64,000 nt of DNA, taken from assembly GCA_021847835.1 (NCBI GenBank), contig JAJZPR010000002.1, forward strand, positions 1-64,000, written 5' to 3'. Below, piece after piece: positions 16,977 to 28,013 of this stretch (position 1 is the stretch's first letter; each line of letters opens with the position of its first letter). The stretch comes from Pseudomonadota bacterium (GTDB lineage: Bacteria; Pseudomonadota; Gammaproteobacteria; Burkholderiales; Thiobacillaceae). The position numbers and the translations under genes are program-made. A model generated the notes under the pieces. That model saw only the letters and a program-made list of their open reading frames with translations, made no database searches and was not told the DNA's origin.

Positions 16977-17585
16977 GTGAATATGGCTGAATTGCTGAAC
17001 GCGCTGGGCAGGCGGTTTTCCTGCCGGCAATACACTGGCGAGCCGGTTGCCGACGCCGAGCTGAACCTCGTGCTGGAAGCCGGCCGCATCGCGCCCTCGG
17101 CCTTCGGCATGGAGCCGTGGCGCTTCATCGTGGTGCGGTCGCCTGCCGTGAAGGAGAAGGTGGCGGCGGCCTGTTTCGACCAGCCGGCCGCGGCGGGCGT
17201 GCCGCTGATGATCGCCATCGTGGCCCTGGCCGGCGTGCTGGAACCGGGTTCGGCCTATGTCGAAGCGCGCCTGACGGCCGAGGCCGGCGGCCAGCCGCCG
17301 CCCAGGGAGTTGCGCGAGGCCTACCGCGGCATGCATGCGCAGATCGACCCCAGGGGCTGGGCCATCGCCCAGTGCAGCTTCGCCGCCGCGCAGATGATGG
17401 TACAGGCGGCTTCCATGGGCCTGGCCACCTGCCCGATGGGGGGCTTCGACGAAGCGGCGTTGGCGCGGGCGCTCGGCCTGGCCGGGGGCGAGATACCGGC
17501 CCTGATGCTGGCCTTGGGGCATTGCGGAGAGGCGCGGGGCGAGCGGCGACGGCGGGGGATGGATGAGATTGTCACCGGGATCTGA
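16977..17585 (+). CDS. Nitroreductase family protein
   Basis: LNALGRRFSCRQYTGEPVADAELNLVLEAGRIAPSAFGMEPWRFIVV. Confidence 0.85.
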   Translation: MNMAELLNALGRRFSCRQYTGEPVADAELNLVLEAGRIAPSAFGMEPWRFIVVRSPAVKEKVAAACFDQPAAAGVPLMIAIVALAGVLEPGSAYVEARLTAEAGGQPPPRELREAYRGMHAQIDPRGWAIAQCSFAAAQMMVQAASMGLATCPMGGFDEAALARALGLAGGEIPALMLALGHCGEARGERRRRGMDEIVTGI

Positions 17586-17666
17586 ATCGTCATTCCGCCC
17601 CGGCATGGACCGCCGGGAACAGACATTTCCCGGCAAGCCGGGATTCAGGGTGATCGATGAGGCGGC

Positions 17667-18278
17667 TTATTCCGTTATCACGTCCGCATTCCTGGGTGGC
17701 GTGAACTTGAACTCGCCGGCGTTTACCGCAGGATTCTTCACCATGCCGGAGAATTTCAGCAGCGTGGTCTGGCCAAAGCTGTCTTTGAGTTCCATCGCCG
17801 CCAGGGTGTTGCCGGCAAAGCCCATGCGCACGGTCTCGAAGGTGCTTTCCTTGCTCCTGGGGCGCGCTTCCAGCCATTCCAGCCCGTTGCTGCTGCCTGC
17901 GTCCTTCAGGGTGAAATGTTTTTCGATGTTGTTGCTGCCCGCCAGCAGCGCCGCCGGGCTCGATCCCAGTGCCTCGCCCAGTTTGCGCACCGTCACCTGT
18001 TCGAGGTCGGCGTCATAGATCCACAGTTTGCTGCCATCGCCCACGATCAGCTGCTCATAGGGTTTCTGGTACACCCAGCGGAATTTTCCCGGACGCGAGA
18101 AGGCCAGCGTGCCCTCGGATTTCTGGCGCAGCTTGCCGTTCTGGTCCAGCACGGTCTGGGTGAAGGCGGCCCTGGCGGTGCGGGTATCGCCAATGAAGTT
18201 TTTCAGCGCATCCACGCCGCCGGCATAAGCGGAGGAGGAGAGCAGCAGGAAAGAAAACAGGCAGGCAGGGATTCTCAT
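17667..18278 (-). CDS. lolA: Outer-membrane lipoprotein carrier protein LolA
   Basis: ARAAFTQTVLDQNGKLRQKSEGTLAFSRPGKFRWVYQKPYEQLIVGDGSKLWIYDADLEQVTV. Confidence 0.92.
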   Translation of the reverse strand: MRIPACLFSFLLLSSSAYAGGVDALKNFIGDTRTARAAFTQTVLDQNGKLRQKSEGTLAFSRPGKFRWVYQKPYEQLIVGDGSKLWIYDADLEQVTVRKLGEALGSSPAALLAGSNNIEKHFTLKDAGSSNGLEWLEARPRSKESTFETVRMGFAGNTLAAMELKDSFGQTTLLKFSGMVKNPAVNAGEFKFTPPRNADVITE

Positions 18279-18418
18279 GATGGGCGAAATATGGGTTCGT
18301 TAATGGCTTTGTCCGGCAACAGACCGTACAGTTCCGCCGGCAATCCTCTGGAAGTGCGGGCCGTCGCCCGCGCAACGGCAAAGCAATCCGCCTGGTTTCC
18401 TGCCTGCGGCCGAAACCC

Positions 18419-19699
<1,281 letters not shown>

Positions 19700-19717
19700 T
19701 TATGAAACCTTAAAATC

Positions 19718-20136
19718 AGCCACAGAGAACACAGAGGTCACAGAGAAACCCTTTGTATGCCATTAACCAGTTTGCGTTCGCCAAAATTGATGATCAGTCC
19801 TCGCTTTAACCTGCTTGCTCGCAGATACGACAATGTCTGGGAAACAGCGTAGTCCGGCACATTCTTCAACGATTTGATTTCAACGACGACCTCCCCCGAA
19901 ACAAGCAGATCAAGACGTTGCCCCCTGATCGTTTGTGTCTTGTAAACCATATCGACCGGAACCTGGCGTTCGAACGCTATTCTTCTCAATTCAAATTCAT
20001 GACAGAGCGCTTCTTCGTATACTGCTTCCAGCAAACCCGGGCCAAGCAGTTTATGAACCTCAATGGCCGCCGCAATGATCGATTCGGTCAGTTTATCCAA
20101 GGTTTTTACTCTGTGGCCTCTGTGTTCTCTGTGGCT
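19718..20136. mobile_element. Putative GxxExxY inverted-repeat element (419 bp)
   Basis: 19718-19745 AGCCACAGAGAACACAGAGGTCACAGAG vs reverse complement of 20109-20136 AGCCACAGAGAACACAGAGGCCACAGAG (27/28), bracketing the GxxExxY gene. Confidence 0.6.
19738..20100 (-). CDS. GxxExxY protein (putative PD-(D/E)XK nuclease-like)
   Basis: (TTG start) LDKLTESIIAAAIEVHKLLGPGLLEAVYEEALCHEFELRR...QRLDLLVSGEVVVEIKSLK; GLLEAVY motif; stop codon inside left inverted repeat. Confidence 0.85.
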   Translation of the reverse strand: MDKLTESIIAAAIEVHKLLGPGLLEAVYEEALCHEFELRRIAFERQVPVDMVYKTQTIRGQRLDLLVSGEVVVEIKSLKNVPDYAVSQTLSYLRASRLKRGLIINFGERKLVNGIQRVSL

Positions 20137-21481
20137 AGCTTTTCTTCTTTTCCGCCCTATCCAGCCCATGCAAATAATTCAGCCGTTCGGCGATCTTGCC
20201 TTCCAGTCCCCTCGGCGTGGGCTGGTACCAGTTGGGCTCGGGCATGTCTTCCGGCAAATAGGTCTCGCCCGCCGCGTAGGCATCGGGCTCGTCGTGCGCG
20301 TAGCGGTAGGCGCGGCCGTAGCCCAGTTCCTTCATCAGTTTGGTCGGTGCGTTGCGCAGATGGATCGGCACTTCGCGCGAGCCGTCTTCGTTCACAAACC
20401 GCCGGGCGTTATTGTAAGCCACATACACCGCGTTGCTCTTGGGCGCGCAGGCCAGGTACAGCACGGCCTGCGCAATGGCCAGCTCGCCTTCGGGGCTGCC
20501 CAGGCGCTCGTAGGTTTCGGCGGCGTCCAGTGCCAATCTCAGCGCCCTGGGGTCGGCGAGGCCGATGTCCTCCGTGGCCATGCGGATCACGCGCCGCGCG
20601 AGGTAAAGCGGATCGCAGCCGCCGTCGAGCATCCTGATCATCCAGTACAGCGAGGCGTCCGGGTTGGAGCCGCGCACGCTCTTGTGCAGCGCGGAAATCT
20701 GGTCGTAGAAGGCTTCGCCGCCCTTGTCGAAGCGGCGCGTGCCGCGCACGAGGACATTCGACGTGAGTTCCGGGGTGACGGCGGATTTTTCCGAGCGCGC
20801 GGCCTCGGCCAGCTGTTCGAGGTCGTTGAGGAAACGCCGCGCGTCGCCGTCGGCGTATTCGATCACCTTGTCCGCCACGCCGGGCTCGAATGCCACATCC
20901 GGCAGCGCCTCCCGTACCCGCATGAACAGGGCCTGCAGGTCCTCGGCGGTGAGCGGCTTCAGCACATAGACCTGGGCGCGCGAGAGCAGCGCGCCGACGA
21001 CTTCGAAGGAAGGGTTTTCCGTGGTCGCGCCGATGAAGGTCACCAGCCCGGATTCGACATGCGGCAGCAGCGCATCCTGCTGCGCCTTGTTGAAGCGGTG
21101 GATTTCGTCCACGAACAGGATGGTGCGGCGGCCGACGCCTTTATTTGATGCAGCGCGGTTGATCTCGGCGCGCGCCACCGCCTCGCGGATGTCCTTGACG
21201 CCGGACAGCACGGCGGAGAGCGGAATGAAATCCGCCGCCATGGCGTCGGCCATCAGCCGTGCCAGCGTGGTCTTGCCCACCCCCGGCGGCCCCCACAGGA
21301 TGAAGGAATGCAGCTTGCCCGAGTCGAAGGCCACCCTGAGCGGCTTGCCGGGGCCGATGAGGTGCGCCTGCCCGACGACCTCGTCCAGCCTCCGCGGCCG
21401 CAGGCGGTCGGCCAGCGGCTGGTAGATGGGGTCGGATTCGAACAGGTCTGCGGACACGCCAGGAAAGCTCTGCAAGGTCAA
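20135..21481 (-). CDS. rarA: Replication-associated recombination protein A (RarA/MgsA)
   Basis: [27 protein letters not shown]...[21 protein letters not shown]. Confidence 0.95.
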   Translation of the reverse strand: MTLQSFPGVSADLFESDPIYQPLADRLRPRRLDEVVGQAHLIGPGKPLRVAFDSGKLHSFILWGPPGVGKTTLARLMADAMAADFIPLSAVLSGVKDIREAVARAEINRAASNKGVGRRTILFVDEIHRFNKAQQDALLPHVESGLVTFIGATTENPSFEVVGALLSRAQVYVLKPLTAEDLQALFMRVREALPDVAFEPGVADKVIEYADGDARRFLNDLEQLAEAARSEKSAVTPELTSNVLVRGTRRFDKGGEAFYDQISALHKSVRGSNPDASLYWMIRMLDGGCDPLYLARRVIRMATEDIGLADPRALRLALDAAETYERLGSPEGELAIAQAVLYLACAPKSNAVYVAYNNARRFVNEDGSREVPIHLRNAPTKLMKELGYGRAYRYAHDEPDAYAAGETYLPEDMPEPNWYQPTPRGLEGKIAERLNYLHGLDRAEKKKS

Positions 21482-21569
21482 CGAGCCACTCTACCATGGC
21501 TTGAATGCCGCAAATCCGCTGCGGCGCCGGAAAATCCGGCCGCAATGCGGCTCATGGATGGCTTTTTCC

Positions 21570-22022
21570 CTAGAAGTTCGCCTGCGCGCGCTTGCATTCG
21601 GCCACCGCCTTGCGGCCGGTCTGTTCATCGACCTCGTGCAGCTGGGAGCGCGCCATCCACACCCCCATCTTGACCTCCTGCCAGACGAAATAGGATTTCC
21701 CTGCCTTGGCATCGAGCTTGAGCACGGAATTGTTTTCCGCGATGGAACTCACTTCGTGCGGGCCGGGTGCGACCTCGAACAGGAAATAGGTTTGCGGCCC
21801 CGTTTGCCCGACGACCCTGCCGTCGAGCGCAACGGTCATCGGAATGGCGCCGCCGAACGACTCGTTGCGGTAAACATAGATGTTCGCCTTGTCTTCGCGC
21901 ACGGCAAAGGACTTGGCCTTCGCGTCATCGTCCATCGAGGCCATCGGAACCGATGCGCAGCCCCCCATCAGCGATGCGATAAGCAGGAATGCGGAAAAAA
22001 GGAACGTGTCGCTCAATTTCAT
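21570..22022 (-). CDS. Putative lipoprotein, DUF2846-like
   Basis: SLMGGCASVPMAS lipobox; ANIYVYRNESFGGAIPMTVALDGRVVGQTGPQTYFLFEVAPGPHEV. Confidence 0.7.
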   Translation of the reverse strand: MKLSDTFLFSAFLLIASLMGGCASVPMASMDDDAKAKSFAVREDKANIYVYRNESFGGAIPMTVALDGRVVGQTGPQTYFLFEVAPGPHEVSSIAENNSVLKLDAKAGKSYFVWQEVKMGVWMARSQLHEVDEQTGRKAVAECKRAQANF

Positions 22023-22101
22023 CGAGGTCTCCCATGAAGAAAGCCCGACAGATTCGTCAGGCGGTATTTGTGCGGCCTTGCCATCGTGGTGTGGCGTCTG
22101 G

Positions 22102-22533
22102 CTATTTCGGGGATTTTCTTGCCATTTCCGCCTTGACGCTTCTGAACGTCGGCCCCCATGCCGGATGGCCGGCTTCCGTCGGGTCCAGTTCGAACTTCGG
22201 GTCGAGCGCCAGCGCCCGGCGGAATTCCTCGCGGCACTGCATGTCGCGCCCGTGCGCGCAGTGCACGAAGGCAAGATATTTGTGCGCCACCACTTTGTCG
22301 GATTTGAGGATGAGCCCTTCATCGAGCGCACTTTGCAGATGCCTGAGCGCGCTCTTGTAATTGCCGTCCTCGTAGGCGCGGATTCCGGCGGACAGGTCCT
22401 GCTCGGCCTTGCGCGGCGCCAGCTTGTCCAGGCCGGTGTCACGCACGATCGAGGTCGAGCATGCCGACAGCAGCAGGGCGCCGCAAAACGCCAGCATGAC
22501 GGCGCGGGATGTGATCAACAAGTCTTTGCTCAT
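22102..22533 (-). CDS. TPR lipoprotein (TssQ-like)
   Basis: LLLSACSTSIVRDTGLDKLAPRKAEQDLSAGIRAYEDGNYKSALRHLQSALDEGL...KYLAFVHCAHGRDMQCREEFRRAL. Confidence 0.65.
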   Translation of the reverse strand: MSKDLLITSRAVMLAFCGALLLSACSTSIVRDTGLDKLAPRKAEQDLSAGIRAYEDGNYKSALRHLQSALDEGLILKSDKVVAHKYLAFVHCAHGRDMQCREEFRRALALDPKFELDPTEAGHPAWGPTFRSVKAEMARKSPK

Positions 22534-24011
22534 TTGAATTTGTGCTTGATCTTCAGCGTCTGGCCTGCCTCGACGTTCACTTTAACATGGCGGGGCGCGA
22601 AGCTCGCGTTGCGGATTTCGATGCTGTGGGTTCCGGCCTGGATTTCCAGTCTGGACAAGGGCGGCGACACGCCTGCCTTGCGGCCATCCACGAAAACTTC
22701 GCCCCAGGGGGTGATGGCGAAGGACAGGGTGGCCGTCGCCGCGGCGGCAGCCGGTTTAGGCTCGGCGCTTGCCGCCGCGGGGCGTGGCGCGGCTGCGTCT
22801 GCCAGACTGTCCTGCGCGGGCGGCGGAGGGGATTGCCCGTCCGCGGGTTTGTCTGCCGGGGTTTTGCCTGCCGCAGGCTTCGTGATGGGCTGCTGAACCG
22901 GCGCGGCCGCAATATCGGGTGCCTGTGGCTGGGGCGTCAGTTGCAGCACCGCGAACGCCGCCAGGGCCAGTGCCGGGATGGCCAGCAGGAAAACGGCACG
23001 CCGGGTATTCGTCGGAGGCTGCGCGGGCTTCATGCCCCCGGCGTTTCCGCGCGCGGCCCGCGACGGCAGAATTTCGGTTTCGACGTCGAGCGGATGCCTG
23101 CCGTCTGCGGAATTCCGCGGCGCCGGGGATGCCGCGCCTTTTTGCGCGGGCTTTGCCGCCTTGCCGTCTGCCTGCGCCGCCTCACCGGAAAAAGGGGCCT
23201 CCCAGTGCTCGAGCGCGCGGGCGAATTCACCCGCTGTCCGGTATCGGTCTTCCGGCCGCTTGGCCAGTGCCCTAGCGACGATGCGGTCAAGCTCGGGCGG
23301 TACGCGCGCATTGAGGGCGCTCGGTGGCGCCGGCGTCTCGTTCAGGATCCTGTACATGATGGCGCTGAGATTGTCGCCGTTGAAAGGCGCGACGCCGGTC
23401 AGCATTTCGTAGAGCACCACGCCGAGCGAAAAGATGTCGACCCTGCCGTCCGTGGCCTTGCCCGTCAGTTGTTCCGGCGCCATGTATTTCGGCGAGCCCA
23501 GCACCGTGCCGGCCTGGGTGCGCGAGCCGGTGGGGATGAGGGCGATGCCGAAATCCATGATCTTCACGTCGCGGCTGCGTGAAATCATGATGTTGGCGGG
23601 TTTGATGTCGCGGTGCACCACGCCGTTCTCGTGCGCGTAATCGAGCGCATTCGCTACCTTCGCCGCGATCGAGCAGATGTGCGCCAGGGGCAGCACCACG
23701 CCGGAATCGAGCACGTCGCGCAAGGATTCGCCTTCCAGGTATTCCATCGCGATGTAGGCGGCCTCGTCGGTCTCGCCGACGTCGTAGATGGTGACGATAT
23801 TGGGATGGCTGAGGCGGCCCGCGGATTTGGCCTCGCGGTAGAAGCGCTCCTCGAATTCGGCGCGCTCTTCCCTGGACAGTTCGAGGTTGATGGTCTTGAT
23901 GGCGACGACGCGCTCGATGACCGGATCGAGCGCCTTGTAGACCGTACCCATTGCGCCCTGTCCCATCACCGAGGTGACCTGATAGCGGCCGATTATTTTC
24001 TGGTTGGGCAT
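22530..24011 (-). CDS. Serine/threonine protein kinase with C-terminal PEGA-like domain
   Basis: MPNQKIIGRYQVTSVMGQGAMGTVYKALDPVIERVVAIK...VVHRDIKPANIMI...MDFGIAL. Confidence 0.92.
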   Translation of the reverse strand: MPNQKIIGRYQVTSVMGQGAMGTVYKALDPVIERVVAIKTINLELSREERAEFEERFYREAKSAGRLSHPNIVTIYDVGETDEAAYIAMEYLEGESLRDVLDSGVVLPLAHICSIAAKVANALDYAHENGVVHRDIKPANIMISRSRDVKIMDFGIALIPTGSRTQAGTVLGSPKYMAPEQLTGKATDGRVDIFSLGVVLYEMLTGVAPFNGDNLSAIMYRILNETPAPPSALNARVPPELDRIVARALAKRPEDRYRTAGEFARALEHWEAPFSGEAAQADGKAAKPAQKGAASPAPRNSADGRHPLDVETEILPSRAARGNAGGMKPAQPPTNTRRAVFLLAIPALALAAFAVLQLTPQPQAPDIAAAPVQQPITKPAAGKTPADKPADGQSPPPPAQDSLADAAAPRPAAASAEPKPAAAAATATLSFAITPWGEVFVDGRKAGVSPPLSRLEIQAGTHSIEIRNASFAPRHVKVNVEAGQTLKIKHKFK

Positions 24012-24126
24012 ATGCGACGAGGGTGGGAAGGGGCTTGCCTTTGGCTGTTTTATGATGTGAGAATGGGCGGGAAAATTATAACAAAGCACAAACACAACAA
24101 AGCCAAAAGGAAGGAAGAGTCGCATC

Positions 24127-24957
24127 GTGTCCGCCACGACTACCCCCGCATTGCTTGAAATCGCCGCCGAAACGGATGTCGGCCTGATCCGCAATCTCAA
24201 CGAGGACAGCATCGCCACCGATGCCAGGCTGGGCCTGCTGGTGCTGGCCGACGGCATGGGCGGCTACAAGGCCGGCAATGTCGCGAGCGAACTTGCCACC
24301 CGTGCCGTCAGGGAGGTGATGGACGAAGGCCTGAAAAAGGACGCCGGCCGCGATGTCGGCACCCTCGCGCGCAAGGCCGTCAAGGCGGCCAATCGCATCG
24401 TTTTCCAGGAAAGCCAGAAGCTGCCGCGGCGCGGCGCCGGTACGGGGCAGGAACAGCTCATGGGCTCGACGGTCGCGCTGCTGATGTTGCGCGACGGCCG
24501 CGTGACGATCGCGCATGTCGGCGATTCCCGCATCTACCGCCTGAGGAACGGGCGGCTGGAACTGTTGACGCACGACCATTCCATCCTGCAGGAGCAGATC
24601 GATCTGGGCCTGGTCAGCGTCAGGGAGGCGGAAACCTCGCACAACCGCCATCTGGTGACGCGCGGGCTGGGACTGCATGCCGATGTGGAGGTGAGCCTGG
24701 GCGTGCACGAAGCCCGCATCGGCGATGTTTATCTGCTTTGTTCGGACGGCCTGAACGACATGGTGGACGACGCGGACATCGAACTGGTGCTCAACTCGCT
24801 GCAGGCCAATCTGCCGCTGGCCGCTAAGCAACTGGTGATGATTGCCAACGACAATGGCGGCGAAGACAATGTTTCGGTCATTCTCGCGAAGGTCGGGGAA
24901 CAGCCATCGGCATCCGGGAAAATCAAGGCTTTCTTTTGCGGACTGTTCGGACGCTGA
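24127..24957 (+). CDS. PP2C-family serine/threonine phosphatase
   Basis: DVGLIRNLNEDSIA...VLADGMGGYKAGNVAS...VTIAHVGDSRIYRLR...NDNGGEDNVSVI; GTG start. Confidence 0.93.
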   Translation: MSATTTPALLEIAAETDVGLIRNLNEDSIATDARLGLLVLADGMGGYKAGNVASELATRAVREVMDEGLKKDAGRDVGTLARKAVKAANRIVFQESQKLPRRGAGTGQEQLMGSTVALLMLRDGRVTIAHVGDSRIYRLRNGRLELLTHDHSILQEQIDLGLVSVREAETSHNRHLVTRGLGLHADVEVSLGVHEARIGDVYLLCSDGLNDMVDDADIELVLNSLQANLPLAAKQLVMIANDNGGEDNVSVILAKVGEQPSASGKIKAFFCGLFGR

Positions 24958-24963
24958 CACGCT

Positions 24964-25647
24964 ATGGCAAAACTGATTCTGACCGTTGACGGCGAGGTGG
25001 CCGGCAACTATTTCATCGACACGCCGCGATTCACCATCGGCAGTCTGGAGGACAACAGCCTGCCGCTCGCCCATCCGGGCGTCAGCAGGTCGCATGCGGT
25101 GATCACGACGGTCGGCAACGATGACATCCTGGAGGACCTCGGCAGCACCAACGGCACCCTGGTGAACGGCAACAGGATCACGCGTCACATCCTGCAGCAC
25201 GACGACGTGATCGAGATCGGCAGCTGCCAGATCCGCTATCGCAGCCAGAAGGCCGTCAGCGGTCCCAGCCTCGACAGAACCATGGTGATACAGGGGCTCG
25301 CCCCCGAAGCGGCGGCGATGCCTGCGCCGCTTGCCGGCCTCGAACGGGCGGCGGCCAGGAAGCCCGGACAGGCGCGGGAAGGCGCCCGGCTTGGCCTGGT
25401 CAGGGTGACGAAAGGGCCGCAGGCCGGCAGGGAAATCGAACTGCCGCGGGTGCTGCGCACCTTCGGCGAGCCCGGGGTGCAGCTTGCCGTGATCAACCGC
25501 CGCCCGCACGGCTATTTCATCACTCACGTCGAAGGCAAAAAGCCGGCCTTGCTCAACGGCAAGCCCATCGGCGGCGAACCCCGGCCGCTGGCGCCCAATG
25601 ACGTCATCAGCATGGGCGACGAAGAGCTGCTGTTCCTGCTGAAATAG
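24964..25647 (+). CDS. FHA-domain protein
   Basis: FTIGSLEDNSLPLAHPGVSRSHAVITTVGNDDILEDLGSTNGTLVNGNRI. Confidence 0.9.
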   Translation: MAKLILTVDGEVAGNYFIDTPRFTIGSLEDNSLPLAHPGVSRSHAVITTVGNDDILEDLGSTNGTLVNGNRITRHILQHDDVIEIGSCQIRYRSQKAVSGPSLDRTMVIQGLAPEAAAMPAPLAGLERAAARKPGQAREGARLGLVRVTKGPQAGREIELPRVLRTFGEPGVQLAVINRRPHGYFITHVEGKKPALLNGKPIGGEPRPLAPNDVISMGDEELLFLLK

Positions 25648-25690
25648 GCGCAGCGGCGCGCGCAGGCCGCCCGCCAGGATCGCATTGCCC

Positions 25691-27250
25691 ATGAAAACCC
25701 TGGCCAGCTACGACGAGCTTCCCTACGACCGCCTGCCGTTTCCAGAGACCGAACCGGATTTCCTGGCGGCGCTGGCGCGGCTGCACGGATTCGAGGCGGC
25801 CGATGCGCGCACTTCGCGCATCCTGGAACTGGGCTGCGCGCAGGGCGGCAACCTCATTCCCATGGCGGCGCGCCATCCGGACAGCGAATTCGTCGGCGTC
25901 GATCTTTCGCGCGTACAGGTGGAGGAGGGGCGGGCCTTCATCGCGCAGGCAGGCCTGGCCAATATCCGCCTGTTGCACGGCGATATTGCCGCGCTCCCTC
26001 ACCCCGGCCCTCTTCCGCAAGCGGGCGAGGGGGACGCAGCGTCGCTGCGCGCCGCTCACGTCGACGACCTGGGCGAATTCGATTTCATCATCGCGCACGG
26101 GGTGTATTCCTGGGTGCCGGATGCCGTGCGCGCGGCGCTGCTGGCGGCCTGCCGCGAACGGCTCAGGCCGCAGGGCATCGCCTACGTCAGCTTCAACGTG
26201 GCAGCCGGCTGGCGCACCTACGGCCGGCTGCGCGAGTTGCTGATGCAACATGACGATTCCCGGCTCGGCCCCATGCAGCGCGTGGAACGGGCGCGCAGCG
26301 TGCTCGCGTCGGCATCGTTCGACGACGAGCGGCTGCGAAGGGAGGCGGACTATCTGAAGAACGCGTCCGCTTCCTATGTGTTCCACGAATACCTGTCCGA
26401 CATCAACCAGCCATTCGCCTTCTTGCAGTTCGTCGGCGATGCGGCAGGCCACGGCCTGCGCTATCTGGGCGAAGCGGGGTCGCGCCGCGCGCGCGTGGCG
26501 CTGGAAGACGACTGGGGGTTGTCGGCCGAGTCGCGTTACGAGCGCTGGCTGGAGGCGGAGGCCGCCCTCGACGATGCGCTCGACACGCGCTTTCGGCGCG
26601 CGCTGCTGGTGCGCGATGATTCGAGCCTGCCGCAGCCGCAGCGTGCCGAACTGCTGAAGACGCTGGCCTTCAGCGCCGATCTGAGCTCGGAGGACGAGCT
26701 GGATTTTGCCGAGCCCTGCGAGCAGCATTTCATGACCAGTGCGGGCGAGCGGCTGCCTGCCAATCATCCATTGCTCAAGGCCTTTCTCGTGGCGCTGACC
26801 GGCGTTCATCCGCAGGTCAAGGCTTATGAAGACGCGGCTGCTGCCGCATTGCAGCTGGCGCGCGAATACGGCTATCGCGGCGAGGCGGGCGACGCGTTTC
26901 TCGAAGCGCTGCTGGATTTCGTGCAGATGCAGGGCGTGCGCCCGCATGGCTTCATACCGCCGCACACCGAAACCTCGGCGGAGTTACCGAGGGCCACCGC
27001 CCTCGCGCGCGCGCAGGCGGCCATGCCGGGCTGGCCGGTGACCAATGCTTTTCATCTGGCGCTGGATGTCGATGAGTGGGGCCGACGACTGCTGGTCTCG
27101 ATGGACGGCAGCTTATCGATCGATGCGCTGGGGCGGGTGTTGCAAAGGGGGCTTGGCGAGGCAGGCATCCAGGCTGCGCCGGAACAGGCGGAAGCGCACG
27201 TGCAAGCCTGCGTGGCGTTTTTCCGGCGGCAGGGTTTGCTTGGTTGGTGA
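25691..27250 (+). CDS. Class I SAM methyltransferase with methyltransferase regulatory domain
   Basis: ILELGCAQGGNLIPMAARHPDSEFVGVDLSRVQVEEG...; long C-terminal regulatory region. Confidence 0.85.
   Translation: MKTLASYDELPYDRLPFPETEPDFLAALARLHGFEAADARTSRILELGCAQGGNLIPMAARHPDSEFVGVDLSRVQVEEGRAFIAQAGLANIRLLHGDIAALPHPGPLPQAGEGDAASLRAAHVDDLGEFDFIIAHGVYSWVPDAVRAALLAACRERLRPQGIAYVSFNVAAGWRTYGRLRELLMQHDDSRLGPMQRVERARSVLASASFDDERLRREADYLKNASASYVFHEYLSDINQPFAFLQFVGDAAGHGLRYLGEAGSRRARVALEDDWGLSAESRYERWLEAEAALDDALDTRFRRALLVRDDSSLPQPQRAELLKTLAFSADLSSEDELDFAEPCEQHFMTSAGERLPANHPLLKAFLVALTGVHPQVKAYEDAAAAALQLAREYGYRGEAGDAFLEALLDFVQMQGVRPHGFIPPHTETSAELPRATALARAQAAMPGWPVTNAFHLALDVDEWGRRLLVSMDGSLSIDALGRVLQRGLGEAGIQAAPEQAEAHVQACVAFFRRQGLLGW
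25995..26033. repeat. CCTCACCCCGGCCCTCTTCC...GGGCGAGGGG repeat inside a CDS
   Basis: ccctcaccccggccctcttccgcaagcgggcgaggggg encoding PHPGPLPQAGEG, related to 15041-15082. Confidence 0.65.
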
Positions 27251-27260
27251 ACTATCCGGG

Positions 27261-28004
27261 CTAGTTGGCTGCGCCGAATACCTTCTTCAGCAGCTCGCTG
27301 CCTGCCTTGAGCGGATTGGCGCGGATTTCGGCTTCCTTCTCGCCGATCAGGAGATAGAGCCGGTCGAGCGCCTGCCGGGTGACGTACTGCTCGACATTCG
27401 ACTGCTTCCTGTCGATCAGGCTGTACTGCGCGGCCATGCCGGCGTAGCGGTTGTACTGCTGCGCGAGGCCGACCCTGTCGGTGTGGGTCTTGACGATGGG
27501 CTGGAAGCGCTCGGTGAGTCTGGCTTCGGTCTTGCGGCGGAAGAAGTCGGTGGCCGAGGTCTTGCCGCCGGTGAGGATGCCCCTGGCATCCTCCAGGGTC
27601 ATGCCCTTCACTGCGTCGACCAGCAGCGTCCTGGCCTCGGGCACGGCGGCTTCGGCGGCGCGGTTCATGGCCAGCACCAGTTCGTCGGCCTGCCTGCCCA
27701 TGCCCAGCAGGCGCATGGCGCTTTCGGCTTTCTTCAGCGGTTCGGGCAGCGGGATTCTCAGTTTTTCGTCGCCGAAGAAGCCGTCCTTTTGCCCAAGCCG
27801 GGCGACGGCGGCATCGGCCCCGCGCACGAGCGCCTCTTTCAGGCCGGCGTTGATCTCGGTATTGGAAAGCGCGTTCACGTCGCCAGCGGCTTGTTCGTCG
27901 CTGGCGGGCTTGCCGAACACGCCCTTGAGCAGCTCGTTCCAGTCGACGGCCTGGGCGGGCATGGCGAGCGCCAGGCTGGCGGTCAGGATCAGCCAGGGTT
28001 TCAT
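27261..28004 (-). CDS. DUF4197 domain protein
   Basis: NALSNTEINAGLKEALVRGADAAVARLGQKDGFFGDEKLRIPLPEPLKK. Confidence 0.85.
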   Translation of the reverse strand: MKPWLILTASLALAMPAQAVDWNELLKGVFGKPASDEQAAGDVNALSNTEINAGLKEALVRGADAAVARLGQKDGFFGDEKLRIPLPEPLKKAESAMRLLGMGRQADELVLAMNRAAEAAVPEARTLLVDAVKGMTLEDARGILTGGKTSATDFFRRKTEARLTERFQPIVKTHTDRVGLAQQYNRYAGMAAQYSLIDRKQSNVEQYVTRQALDRLYLLIGEKEAEIRANPLKAGSELLKKVFGAAN

Positions 28005-28013
28005 TGCCGGCCT

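Noticed and set aside
25685-26965. Dispersed repeat in the methyltransferase treated as a frameshift or pseudogene lesion
   Set aside because: The reading frame is continuous through the repeat and the downstream domain is intact.
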